Below the pieces are notes generated by a model. That model saw only the letters and a list, made by a program, of their open reading frames with translations. It did not search any database and had not been told where the DNA came from. This document shows positions 8,408 to 15,896 of a DNA stretch of 16,123 nt, piece after piece. Origin of the DNA: UKL13-2 sp031368465 (GTDB lineage Bacteria > Pseudomonadota > Gammaproteobacteria > Burkholderiales > Usitatibacteraceae); the NCBI GenBank assembly GCA_031368465.1, contig JANMNT010000284.1, forward strand, positions 1 to 16,123, read 5' to 3'. Each line of letters begins with the position of its first letter. Positions within the stretch are counted from its first letter, which is position 1. The position numbers and the translations under genes are program-made.

Positions 8408-9235
8408 TTACGTATCGGCCCGCAACATTGCATCTAAAGATGCATTTAGGACGAGATACTTGGCACTGCTGTTGTCAATCGCGAGTGCTTTCGCCAGGTA
8501 GGACTTGGCGGATTGTGCATCGTTTATGTTTTGCGCCATCCGCGCGAGGTTGTACCAGCCATCGGCAAACAGAGGATCGCAGTCAACCGACTTCCGGTAA
8601 TTGACAATTGCTTCGGCATAATTTTCTGCACGCTCAAGCAAATTCCCATAAATATTCCAGGACAATGCGTGTTTCTGGTTGATATTTAATGCGGTATTTA
8701 AGAGATCTGCCGCTTCCTTAATATTGCCACGCAAACTCAACAGGTTTGCTAATTCGGCCATCGCGTTTGTGTAATTCGGTTTACGCAGTAACGCGGTTCG
8801 ATATGCCCTGATTGCGCCGTCAAATTCGGCGCGGTCTGTCAGTACTTTGGCCAGATTGAAGTGTGGGTTCTCCGCAAGCGGCGCGAGCCGGATCGCTTCG
8901 CGATAGTGCTTCTCGGCAGCCTCAAGGTCATTATTCAGGTGCAATGCCGCGCCATATGCCAGCCGAAAGCCGGCATTGTTCTTTTGCGCATGCATGGCAC
9001 GTTTAAGGGCATCCAAAGCAAGCGCGGGCTGCTTGGCTTCGAGATATGCGCGGCCAAGCAAAAAGTCGCGTGCTGAAACGACCGACACTGGCTGCGCAGT
9101 CAGGTCAATTTCAGATAAAAGAGAAATAGCGATTTCGTATTTACCGGAATGAAGGTGCGACTCGGCATCCGCCAATTGTTGATTGACGCTGTTCATTGCA
9201 ACAAGAGTTACTGGGAAAAGGCTGTTGATAGACAT
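8408..9235 (-). CDS. TPR-repeat protein, no catalytic domain
   Basis: The 275 residues are almost all tetratricopeptide repeats, with roughly six or seven units between residues 20 and 260. Clear examples are EAAEKHYREAIRLAPLAENP (105-124), GAIRAYRTALLRKPNYTNA (140-158) and EAIVNYRKSVDCDPLFADG (208-226). TPRs form helical scaffolds that bind proteins. The gene is first in the apparent operon with the two TPR-GT41 genes, so it may be an adaptor for them or for their target; this is inference. The start is uncertain. ATG 9235 lacks a Shine-Dalgarno site and gives a mildly hydrophobic leader (MSINSLFPVTLVA). ATG 9196 would give 262 residues and also lacks one. The 120 bp up to the terminator at 9356-9383 should hold the operon promoter, but I see no convincing -35/-10 pair. 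Confidence 0.82.
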   Translation of the reverse strand: MSINSLFPVTLVAMNSVNQQLADAESHLHSGKYEIAISLLSEIDLTAQPVSVVSARDFLLGRAYLEAKQPALALDALKRAMHAQKNNAGFRLAYGAALHLNNDLEAAEKHYREAIRLAPLAENPHFNLAKVLTDRAEFDGAIRAYRTALLRKPNYTNAMAELANLLSLRGNIKEAADLLNTALNINQKHALSWNIYGNLLERAENYAEAIVNYRKSVDCDPLFADGWYNLARMAQNINDAQSAKSYLAKALAIDNSSAKYLVLNASLDAMLRADT

Positions 9236-9355
9236 GGGGCAGATTTCGAATTAATGGATTGCGTAACAGCACGGAAACGGCGCCCAAAAAAGGGTGAAGA
9301 AAGGGGGACTCGAATCTTCAAAGATATCGCAATTGCGCAGGAAAATTAGGCAAAA

Positions 9356-9383
9356 AAAATGGGACGCCGAAGCGTCCCATTTT
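9356..9383 (-). terminator. Rho-independent terminator of the secreted-protein gene, usable in both directions
   Basis: GGGACGC (9361-9367) and GCGTCCC (9372-9378) form a perfect 7-bp stem, extended to 12 bp by AAAAT/ATTTT on the flanks. Read on the - strand, the loop is TTCG and eight T follow the stem, the classic intrinsic terminator. It lies 21 bp after the stop of the gene ending at 9405 and separates it from the TPR-GT41 operon. On the + strand the stem is followed by only a short ATTTT. Confidence 0.93.
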
Positions 9384-9404
9384 AAGATAAAACTAAACCG
9401 GAAT

Positions 9405-10898
9405 TTAGTTTGTACCTGGGCGCAGCAACGTGCCGGAATCAAGCGCGCCGCTGGTTGAGTCAGTGATCACATAACGACCCTGTATGTTTGCACTTGGTGC
9501 CAAGCAGGTAAAGCGGGCTGCTGCGCGGCCATTAACAGTCGCTGCAGATGCCACATCCGTACCCAACACTGCAACCTGACCACCCGCTGGGACAACAAAC
9601 CCAGTCGTGGTTGCCGAGCCGCCGGTTACGGTGTTACCTGTTTCAGCCAAGATCACAGCTGTACAGTTTGCTGCAACGCTGCCGGTGTTCATGAAGAAGA
9701 AGCGGCTGATGTAACGCGTACCACCAAACGAGAACCATGGGGTTTGCAGTTCAGCGCCGTCACGATTGAACTGACCGATCGTGCCAAGGCTGATCGTGCC
9801 GGTTGTCCAAGCTGCACCAGATGCGACACGGTTAAACACGCCGGTGTACAAACCCGATGCGATACCGGTTGTTCCGTTAGCGACCATACAGAATGGATTG
9901 ATCGTACCAGCAGCATAGCCGTTGGTTGCGGTACCCGTGCCAACAACAAAAGTTCCTGTTGTCGCCGTCGTGGCTGCGGCAGTTGTGCCACCACCGCAGG
10001 TACCGGCTGTTCCAACAACACCAGCAGCAATATGATTTGCGCCGTTTGTTGCAACACCCGCTGCACTGAAGTCACCAGTTACGGCGACGTTCGACGTTGT
10101 GCTGACGATAGTTGCGACATCAACAACTGCAACACCGGTTGCCGGATCGCGAACACCTGCGACCAAGCCGTAGGTTGCGATGGTGCCAACCAAGCCCAAG
10201 AGGTCGGTTGCCGTTGAGGCACAACCAGCTGTACCTGGCAAACCACCTACGCCGGAACAGAACTTGACAAAATTGGTCGTTGCTGCCGATGTTTCAATGG
10301 CAACTGGCAACGCGGTCATGGCAACGGCTGGTGTGAACTTAACCAGTGTTGTCGGGCCGGTTGCAACCAAACGCGAGCTATTGTTCGATGTCGCTGGTGT
10401 TACACCTACTGCATTCGCTGACGAAATCGCTGTTTCGTGCAGACCGTAGGCGATCGTGACGTTAGCAGCAGTTAAAGCGCGAATCGTTGGCGCCGCCAAG
10501 GTAACAATTTCGTTTTGGGCATTGCCGCCAGCAGCCGTCGTGATTTGGAAAATAACATATGTGTCAGTTGCGGCACCACCGGTAACAACGATGTTGGCTG
10601 GTGCTGTTGTAAGGGTAAGCATGCCTGCTGTAATCGCGGTTCCCCAGTTGCCGTTAACCAGATCATAACGAATAAAACGATCTTGTGAACCGGCGACCGC
10701 GAAACCCAAGGTTACGGTCGCGTTTAATGCAGAACCGGTGTTTGTTAGCAAAATCCCGGACGCGCCGACCGCAGCTTCAGACGCGTAGGATGCTGCTGTG
10801 GCACCTGTATTGATATTAACCTGAGCTTGTGATGCAGTTGCGAACAATGCCGCAACAGCTGCACTCAACAGGGTTACTTTGTTCATTGAAACTCTCAT
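9405..10898 (-). CDS. Secreted Ala/Thr/Gly-rich protein of unknown function
   Basis: The 497 residues start with a signal peptide (MRVSMNKVTLLSAAVAALFATASQA, cut after A25 before QVNINTG). The mature protein is rich in Ala, Thr, Gly and Val and poor in charge: only three Lys (K7, K187, K212) and 17 acidic residues. It has six Cys (214, 226, 301, 337, 412, 465) and a Thr/Gly/Ala tract at about 299-330. No repeat or enzyme motif is visible. The composition suits an extracellular, S-layer or biofilm protein, but I do not recognise the family. ATG 10898 is supported by AAGGAG (10905-10910) 6 nt away. A strong Shine-Dalgarno site and a strong terminator suggest high, monocistronic expression. It has six N-X-S/T sequons (N59, 146, 172, 173, 341, 411), which is relevant because GT41 enzymes are encoded downstream. 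Confidence 0.85.
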   Translation of the reverse strand: MRVSMNKVTLLSAAVAALFATASQAQVNINTGATAASYASEAAVGASGILLTNTGSALNATVTLGFAVAGSQDRFIRYDLVNGNWGTAITAGMLTLTTAPANIVVTGGAATDTYVIFQITTAAGGNAQNEIVTLAAPTIRALTAANVTIAYGLHETAISSANAVGVTPATSNNSSRLVATGPTTLVKFTPAVAMTALPVAIETSAATTNFVKFCSGVGGLPGTAGCASTATDLLGLVGTIATYGLVAGVRDPATGVAVVDVATIVSTTSNVAVTGDFSAAGVATNGANHIAAGVVGTAGTCGGGTTAAATTATTGTFVVGTGTATNGYAAGTINPFCMVANGTTGIASGLYTGVFNRVASGAAWTTGTISLGTIGQFNRDGAELQTPWFSFGGTRYISRFFFMNTGSVAANCTAVILAETGNTVTGGSATTTGFVVPAGGQVAVLGTDVASAATVNGRAAARFTCLAPSANIQGRYVITDSTSGALDSGTLLRPGTN

Positions 10899-10904
10899 TA
10901 CTGT

Positions 10905-10910
10905 CTCCTT
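10905..10910 (-). promoter_or_regulatory. Strong ribosome binding site of the secreted-protein gene
   Basis: AAGGAG on the - strand, 6 nt before ATG 10898, is the best Shine-Dalgarno site in the window. It fixes the start at MRVSMNKV rather than at the internal MNKV. Confidence 0.88.
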
Positions 10911-10920
10911 TGAAGGATTG

Positions 10921-10934
10921 TGTTAGTACTAACA
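10921..10934. promoter_or_regulatory. Perfect 14-bp palindrome, possible operator
   Basis: TGTTAGTACTAACA is identical to its reverse complement and lies 10 bp upstream of the Shine-Dalgarno site of the secreted-protein gene. The position and TGT...ACA ends suit a dimeric repressor site. As RNA it would give only a weak 5-bp stem. No regulator gene lies nearby. Confidence 0.45.
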
Positions 10935-10978
10935 AAAATTTTCATAACGGTTTAGCGAGGCAGCTCGTTCTTTTTGTA

Positions 10979-10994
10979 ATCGCGCCGGCGCGAT
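10979..10994. promoter_or_regulatory. Perfect 16-bp GC-rich palindrome
   Basis: ATCGCGCCGGCGCGAT is self-complementary over 16 bp. No T-tract follows on the strand transcribed towards the secreted-protein gene, so it is not a terminator there. It may be a protein-binding site or chance in GC-rich DNA. Confidence 0.35.
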
Positions 10995-11371
10995 GGTATT
11001 GCCTTCAAAGAATCGTAATCCGCCTTGCTGACGCCATGAGTTTAATACGACGTCCCGACAATGGTAAAGAATTCTTCGCCACTTTGCAAATCCACCCGTG
11101 TTTCGCGTGGTTTTGCGCCGGTTATGTTGCAATATTACAACAATCCCCAGCAGTTGAGAAGATACTTTAACTTTATGTCCTGACAACGCCACTCACTGAC
11201 ATGTGCGACAATATTTTGAACCAAATACAAAAGCAAGTGAAGCACCGCACACTTTATCTTCATTTGTGGGTAATTCTTGACGATTGACGCGCAATAAACA
11301 GGTGAATTCGGTAAAAAATCAAGATGTCGTTTATCGGCGACGGAATCGATATCGCTAAACGGTGTTTTTTG

Positions 11372-11397
11372 GGTGCCTGAACGTGGTGCCTGAACGT
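11372..11397. repeat. Tandem duplication of a 13-bp unit
   Basis: GGTGCCTGAACGT occurs at 11372-11384 and again at 11385-11397 with no spacer, about 105 bp upstream of the gspE start. It is probably a replication-slippage duplication; a regulatory role is not shown. Confidence 0.8.
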
Positions 11398-11502
11398 CGC
11401 AATGCGGGGCAAACAGCGTGGGTCTGCTCTTGTACCGCCTTTTCGCCAACGCACCCAACGAACCAATGCAGCAATACATATCAATACAACCAGGAAACGC
11501 GC

Positions 11503-13335
11503 TTGCCACAGACTGCCCAACCAAATACCACCTTCGATCTGATCGGCGCCCGCTTGCTGGCGGCGGGCAAAATCAGCGCGGGCGATGTGGAAAAAGCGCT
11601 CGCGTTCCAGAATGAAATCGGGGCGGCGGGCGCCGGCGTGCGGCAGGCGGGAAACCGGTTGGGTGCGGTGCTGGTGCGCATGGGGGCATTGTCCGAGGAT
11701 GCACTGTTGCCGCATCTGAGTGAGCAGACTGGTTTGGCGTTGCTGTCACAGGCAACCATGCCGACTTCGCTGCCGGGTACCGATGCGTTAAATGAAGCGG
11801 TAACAACGCTGGGCCTGACCCGCGGCTGGTGGCAATCGCGTGACGCGGTGCCGTTTATGCATAACAACGCCTTGTATGTCATGGCAAAAGACCCGTTGGA
11901 CCGCGAATTGGACCAGCTGGCGACCAATGCCGCCGGTTTGGTGGGGATTAAGACGGTTGAATTCTGCTGGGTGCGCAGCCAGGATCTTGAGCGCGGGCTG
12001 CAAATGCTGCGTGATGGCGAGACCAATCGCCGCTATGGTCCGGGTGGTAAGGCTGGCAACTTAGGTGACGCCCAATATCTGCGAGAACTCGCCGAAGAGG
12101 CGCCTGTCATTGAATTTGTGAATAACGTGCTGGCACAGGCGGTTGATGAGCGTGCATCGGACATTCACATTGAGCCGGGCGAACGCGATTTTGAAGTGCG
12201 TTTACGGGTCGACGGCGTATTACAGACCCGCATGGCGCGTCCGCGCGATGGTTTTGATGCGATTGCCTCGCGGGTGAAGCTGATTTCGGGCCTCGATATC
12301 GCCGAACGCCGTTTGCCGCAGGATGGCCGTATTACCACGCGTGTTTCAGGCGTGGAAATGGATATCCGGGTGTCTGCCATTCCGGGTGTGCACGGTGAAT
12401 CACTGGTCATGCGGCTGTTGCCCAAAGAGCGGGCCGATTTGTCACTCGCCTCACTCGGCATGTCGCCTGATATCTTGAAGGCGTTCGAAGCAATATTGCA
12501 GCAGCCGAATGGCATTGTGTTGGTGACCGGCCCGACCGGTTCCGGTAAAAGCACCACGCTCTATTCAGCGCTCTCGGCAATCAACGACCGCAGTTTGAAG
12601 ATTGTCACTGTTGAAGACCCGGTCGAATACCGCATGTCGGGCATCACCCAAATTCAGACCCATTCGGAAATTGGTTATACGTTTGCCCGTGCGCTGCGCT
12701 CGATATTGCGCCACGACCCGGATGTGATCATGATAGGTGAGATTCGTGACGCCGAAACCGCCGAAATCGCCATCCAATCGGCGTTGACCGGGCATTTGGT
12801 GCTGGCAACCATTCATACCAATGACGCGCCGTCGGCATTTACGCGTTTGCTGGAAATGGGCATTGAACCGTTCCTGTTGGCGACCTCGGTGCGGGCCGTG
12901 CTGGCGCAGCGTTTGGTGCGCAAGCTCGACCCGGCCAAGTCAGCCGCCGTTGCCGCGCCAAATTGGTTGGCTGAAGAATTTTCAACGTTGACAGCGGCCT
13001 ATCCGACAGCCATGTCGGCCAAACCAACCTTGATGGCACCGGCGTCTGGCAATGATGACGCCAGCGCTTATCGCGGCCGCTCCGGCATTCACGAATTGTT
13101 GACCGTCACGCCGGCGATTCAGGACGCTATTGTCGCGCGCAAATCGTCGATGGAATTGGCCGAAATCGCCCGCCACGCCACCAGCGGATGGAAATTTCGC
13201 ACCCTGCGTGAAGATGGCTTGATCAAGGCGGCGCAGGGACTGACCAGCGTTGAAGAGGTGTTACGTGTGGCTGGCTCACAAAGTCAGGGCATGGGCGCTG
13301 AAGACGCGATGCTTGCTGAAGATTCGGCGCGGTAA
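11503..13335 (+). CDS. gspE: Type II secretion ATPase GspE, without the usual zinc-binding cysteines
   Basis: With a TTG start at 11503 the protein has 610 residues. AGGAAA (11492-11497) lies 5 nt before this TTG. The frame is open further upstream to a GTG at 11362, but that extension is Cys-rich and unlike GspE. An N-terminal N1E-type domain (about 10-170) precedes the secretion ATPase core. That core shows Walker A GPTGSGKST (343-351), the Asp box TVEDPVEYR (369-377), Walker B DPDVIMIGEIRD (405-416) and the His box TGHLVLATIHTND (429-441). GspE powers pseudopilus assembly from the cytoplasmic face. The C-terminal region that normally carries a tetracysteine zinc motif instead holds an Ala-rich segment without Cys (475-522) before YRGRSGIHELL (523-533). 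gspF follows after 8 nt. Confidence 0.95.
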   Translation: MPQTAQPNTTFDLIGARLLAAGKISAGDVEKALAFQNEIGAAGAGVRQAGNRLGAVLVRMGALSEDALLPHLSEQTGLALLSQATMPTSLPGTDALNEAVTTLGLTRGWWQSRDAVPFMHNNALYVMAKDPLDRELDQLATNAAGLVGIKTVEFCWVRSQDLERGLQMLRDGETNRRYGPGGKAGNLGDAQYLRELAEEAPVIEFVNNVLAQAVDERASDIHIEPGERDFEVRLRVDGVLQTRMARPRDGFDAIASRVKLISGLDIAERRLPQDGRITTRVSGVEMDIRVSAIPGVHGESLVMRLLPKERADLSLASLGMSPDILKAFEAILQQPNGIVLVTGPTGSGKSTTLYSALSAINDRSLKIVTVEDPVEYRMSGITQIQTHSEIGYTFARALRSILRHDPDVIMIGEIRDAETAEIAIQSALTGHLVLATIHTNDAPSAFTRLLEMGIEPFLLATSVRAVLAQRLVRKLDPAKSAAVAAPNWLAEEFSTLTAAYPTAMSAKPTLMAPASGNDDASAYRGRSGIHELLTVTPAIQDAIVARKSSMELAEIARHATSGWKFRTLREDGLIKAAQGLTSVEEVLRVAGSQSQGMGAEDAMLAEDSAR

Positions 13336-13343
13336 CAAATCAA

Positions 13344-14576
13344 ATGCCGCAATTTCGGTTTGAAGCCGTAAACGCGCAGGGTGCCATTGTCGAAGGGCAA
13401 ATGGACGCCGCCGACGCACAGGCCGCGCTGTTGAAGTTGGGCGAGCAGTCGCTGACGCCGACAAAACTCGAATCAGAGGGCGGTGTTCCAGCTGAAAATG
13501 CCGCAAACGCCACGTCCATGCTGGGGTTTGCCAAAAGCACCAAAGTCGCGACCACCGAAAAAATTCTGATTGTTCGCGAGTTGGCGACACTGTTGCGCGC
13601 GGGGATTACCCTGGTCGATGCCATCGACTCGATTGCGCTCGCCCGCGCCGGCGCGCCGGCCGGTATCGGGCTGCGGCGGACGCATCGCAGCCTCAACGCC
13701 GGTAGCCCGTTTGTGAAGGCGTTGGCCGAATCCAAAATTGAATTCCCGCAATACGTCGAGCAGCTCGCTGCGACCGGCGAAATGACCGGCAAGTTGGCGC
13801 CGGCTCTGGCGGATGCAGCCAAACAAATGGAATACGACGAGCGGGTGGCGCAGGAAATGCGCAATTCGCTGACTTATCCGGTGATTTTGATTGTTGCAGG
13901 CATTGCCGCCGTGCTGATGATTTTTTTGACCGTGGTGCCACGCTTTGCCAATCTGGTCAAAGGCAGTCGGGGCGCGGATATTCCGGAAATTTCGCTGATT
14001 GTGATCAAAATCGGCGTGTTTCTGCAGGCAAATTGGTTGTGGCTTTTGCTGGCCGCGCTGGCTGGTGCAGGACTATTTTATTTGAGCATTCGCGAGACGG
14101 CGGGCCGTACACGCTGGTTGACGCGTTTGTCAAAAATGCCGCTAGTGGGTGAATGGCTGACCGAAGCCGAAATCGGCCGCTGGGCGACCACACTCGGCGC
14201 GTTGCTGGGCAACCGGGTGCCGATTTTGGCGGCGCTGGAACTCTCGGCAGGTGGTTTGCGTTTCCCGAAAATGCGCGAACGGGTGAATTTTGTGATTCGT
14301 GATGTGCGCGGCGGCGCGACTTTGGCCGAATCGGCCGCCAAATACGGGTTGGTCGGGCCGACCGGCGTGAATTTGATCCGCGTCGGCGAAAAATCTGGCG
14401 AATTGCCAGCGACCGTTGCCACCTTGGGTGAGCTCTCGATGGAAGCTGGCCGCAATCGCATGAAGCGTTTTTTATTGCTGATCGAGCCCCTCGCGATTTT
14501 GACCATCGGCGCCATAATTGCCGTAATCATGATTTCGATCATGATGGCCATAACCGGGCTGAATCCCGGACGATAG
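13344..14576 (+). CDS. gspF: Type II secretion inner-membrane platform protein GspF
   Basis: The 410-residue protein has two GspF domains: about 72-195 (EKILIVRELATLLRAGITLV, PQYVEQLAATGEMTGKL) and about 275-400 (GRWATTLGALLGNRVPILAA, LIRVGEKSGELP). Three membrane segments are visible at about 178-199, 229-248 and 376-402. GspF is the polytopic platform that couples GspE to pseudopilus growth. ATG 13344 is 8 nt after the gspE stop and has no clear Shine-Dalgarno site, so it is likely translated by coupling with gspE. Length and domain order are normal for the family. No further gsp gene follows; the next gene is convergent, so gspEF stands as a two-gene unit here. Confidence 0.95.
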   Translation: MPQFRFEAVNAQGAIVEGQMDAADAQAALLKLGEQSLTPTKLESEGGVPAENAANATSMLGFAKSTKVATTEKILIVRELATLLRAGITLVDAIDSIALARAGAPAGIGLRRTHRSLNAGSPFVKALAESKIEFPQYVEQLAATGEMTGKLAPALADAAKQMEYDERVAQEMRNSLTYPVILIVAGIAAVLMIFLTVVPRFANLVKGSRGADIPEISLIVIKIGVFLQANWLWLLLAALAGAGLFYLSIRETAGRTRWLTRLSKMPLVGEWLTEAEIGRWATTLGALLGNRVPILAALELSAGGLRFPKMRERVNFVIRDVRGGATLAESAAKYGLVGPTGVNLIRVGEKSGELPATVATLGELSMEAGRNRMKRFLLLIEPLAILTIGAIIAVIMISIMMAITGLNPGR

Positions 14577-14617
14577 CTTAAGTGCGGTTTGTCTTCGGAT
14601 TGCCGAAAAATGCGCGT

Positions 14618-15439
14618 CTAGCCGAGTAACAATTTGAGCTGCGCGGCAGCTGGTTGCCCGCCGTTTCGGGTAGAGGCACACAAATAGTCAAACAAGCCGG
14701 CTGTTTGAGGGTCTAAACCAGGCAGGGTGTTCGACGTGATTTCGGCTGAAAAATGGCGTGATTGCTGGGGTTTCACAATTTGCGCCAGTTGCCCGCGCGC
14801 GGTGTTTTCGTCGACCACAATGCCCAAATGACGCGCCATGCCCATCACAACCGGGGTAGGGTCTGATAGAAGGTCGTCAAAACTCACGACATAACGTGGC
14901 ATGTGGTCCGTGTAAGCAAACACTCGCTGGTAATAAGCAAACCAAAGTCCGCTTAGCGATTCGATTGGGCGGTTAAGCTGCGCGGCAATGGACGACAACA
15001 CCGAGATCGGTTTGCGGAACGCGATGATCGGCATCATATTCGGACACGCCGCCTGCCAAATCGGCAGGGTGAACGACAGCCGCGGGTCTTTCCAACCAAA
15101 GCGGGGCCGATCGGCGGCATATTTGTCCAGCAGCGTGGCAGCTTCATTGACCAGCGCATCAATGGTTGCGGTCGGCATGGTGGCCGGATAGTCGATTGGC
15201 GGCGGGGAAAGCACCCACCCGCCGACGGCCTGCAAAATGCGATCGTTAAACGCCATAAAGGCGGCGTTTTCAAAATACCCATCCGGGTTGTTGTGGTTTT
15301 TGGGGATGTGGTCAGCTTCATCGCCAAAATCGATGCCCAACACTTCATCGAGGATGCGCGCGATCAACGACGTGCCACTGCGGCCGATTGAAACAACCGT
15401 AACTCGCCGGGAACTACCGATAGGCAATGCATTCGACAT
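14618..15439 (-). CDS. Sulfotransferase-like P-loop protein
   Basis: From ATG 15439 the protein has 273 residues. A P-loop at the N-terminus (VTVVSIGRSGTSLIARIL, 13-30) matches the 5'-phosphosulfate-binding loop of PAPS sulfotransferases. HNNPDGYFEN (49-58), GWKDPRLSF (115-123) and AFRKPISVLSS (140-150) match the later conserved segments, the last being like the 3'-phosphate-binding R...S motif. YVVSFDDLLSDP (183-194) is also typical of the family. Family members move sulfate from PAPS to sugars, lipids or peptides. The substrate is unknown. The frame stays open upstream into the tRNA genes to about 15769, but those residues cannot be part of the protein. No strong Shine-Dalgarno site precedes the ATG, so the start is moderately sure. 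It is convergent with gspF (41 bp apart). Confidence 0.78.
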   Translation of the reverse strand: MSNALPIGSSRRVTVVSIGRSGTSLIARILDEVLGIDFGDEADHIPKNHNNPDGYFENAAFMAFNDRILQAVGGWVLSPPPIDYPATMPTATIDALVNEAATLLDKYAADRPRFGWKDPRLSFTLPIWQAACPNMMPIIAFRKPISVLSSIAAQLNRPIESLSGLWFAYYQRVFAYTDHMPRYVVSFDDLLSDPTPVVMGMARHLGIVVDENTARGQLAQIVKPQQSRHFSAEITSNTLPGLDPQTAGLFDYLCASTRNGGQPAAAQLKLLLG

Positions 15440-15573
15440 ATGTGAGTGGTTGCTGACTTCGTCTGACCGGCGCGGGACAATTTTGATAAGGGGAACAATG
15501 ACGACAATTCTAGCGCGTGAGCCGGATGGGTGGCGTTCGGCATCACCCGCAGGGTTCCGGAATCCCGTGTTCG

Positions 15574-15602
15574 TTGACGTTTCAGGCGAAACCTTGGATA
15601 AT
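15574..15602 (+). promoter_or_regulatory. Sigma-70-type promoter of the tRNA-tuf unit
   Basis: TTGACG (15574-15579) and GATAAT (15597-15602) are separated by 17 bp, the optimal spacing. The predicted transcript would start near 15609, just before tRNA-Tyr at 15615. Its strength and position fit a stable-RNA promoter driving the three tRNAs and probably tuf. Confidence 0.83.
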
Positions 15603-15614
15603 GTTGGGTTCCGT

Positions 15615-15700
15615 GGAGAGATGGCCGAGTGGTTAATGGCAGCAGACTGTAAATCTGCCCTCTTACGAGTACGCTGGTTCGAATCCAGCTCTCTCCACCA
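15615..15700 (+). tRNA. tRNA-Tyr (anticodon GTA)
   Basis: The acceptor stem GGAGAGA/TCTCTCC (15615-15621 with 15690-15696) closes the cloverleaf. The anticodon stem GCAGA/TCTGC carries the loop CTGTAAA, with anticodon GTA at 15649-15651. The long variable arm expected of bacterial tRNA-Tyr and the T-arm GGTTCGAATCC are present. Discriminator A15697 is followed by an encoded CCA. Confidence 0.97.
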
Positions 15701-15732
15701 AGCGGTTTTGGCATTTGCGGGTGTGGGGTCGT

Positions 15733-15806
15733 GCGGGAGTAGTTCAATGGTAGAACGGCAGCCTTCCAAGCTGCATACGACGGTTCGATCCCGTTCTCCC
15801 GCTCCA
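15733..15806 (+). tRNA. tRNA-Gly (anticodon TCC)
   Basis: The acceptor stem GCGGGAG/CTCCCGC pairs 15733-15739 with 15796-15802. The anticodon stem GCAGC/GCTGC encloses CTTCCAA, with anticodon TCC at 15765-15767. The T-loop motif GGTTCGATCC is present, and CCA is encoded at 15804-15806. Confidence 0.97.
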
Positions 15807-15812
15807 GTTTTC

Positions 15813-15887
<75 letters not shown>

Positions 15888-15896
15888 GAAATAACG

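Larger units (their letters stand above)
10899..11502. other. Divergent intergenic region of 604 bp
   Basis: This region separates the secreted-protein gene (-) from gspE (+) and must hold both promoters. It contains two perfect palindromes (10921-10934 and 10979-10994) and a 13-bp tandem duplication (11372-11397), listed separately. Several TTGACG-like hexamers occur near 11276-11290, but none has a good -10 at the right distance, so I do not assign a promoter. No RNA gene or credible small coding sequence was recognised. Confidence 0.6.

Noticed and set aside
9744..10217. Cys-rich + strand reading frame opposite the secreted-protein gene
   Set aside because: It is the antisense shadow of a GC-biased, Ala/Thr/Gly-rich gene that has its own signal peptide, ribosome binding site and terminator.
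11276..11320. gspE promoter
   Set aside because: Two TTGACG hexamers occur, but neither has an acceptable -10 at 16-18 bp.
11362..11502. GTG start giving a longer GspE
   Set aside because: No Shine-Dalgarno site, Cys-rich residues unlike GspE, and a good site exists for TTG 11503.
14586..14612. Intrinsic terminator after gspF
   Set aside because: A C(TTCG)G loop is present, but the stem has a mismatch, a bulge and wobble pairs, and the tract after it is A rather than T on the + strand.
15440..15769. N-terminal extension of the sulfotransferase-like protein
   Set aside because: The open frame runs antisense through the tRNA promoter, tRNA-Tyr and part of tRNA-Gly, and the residues resemble nothing in the family.
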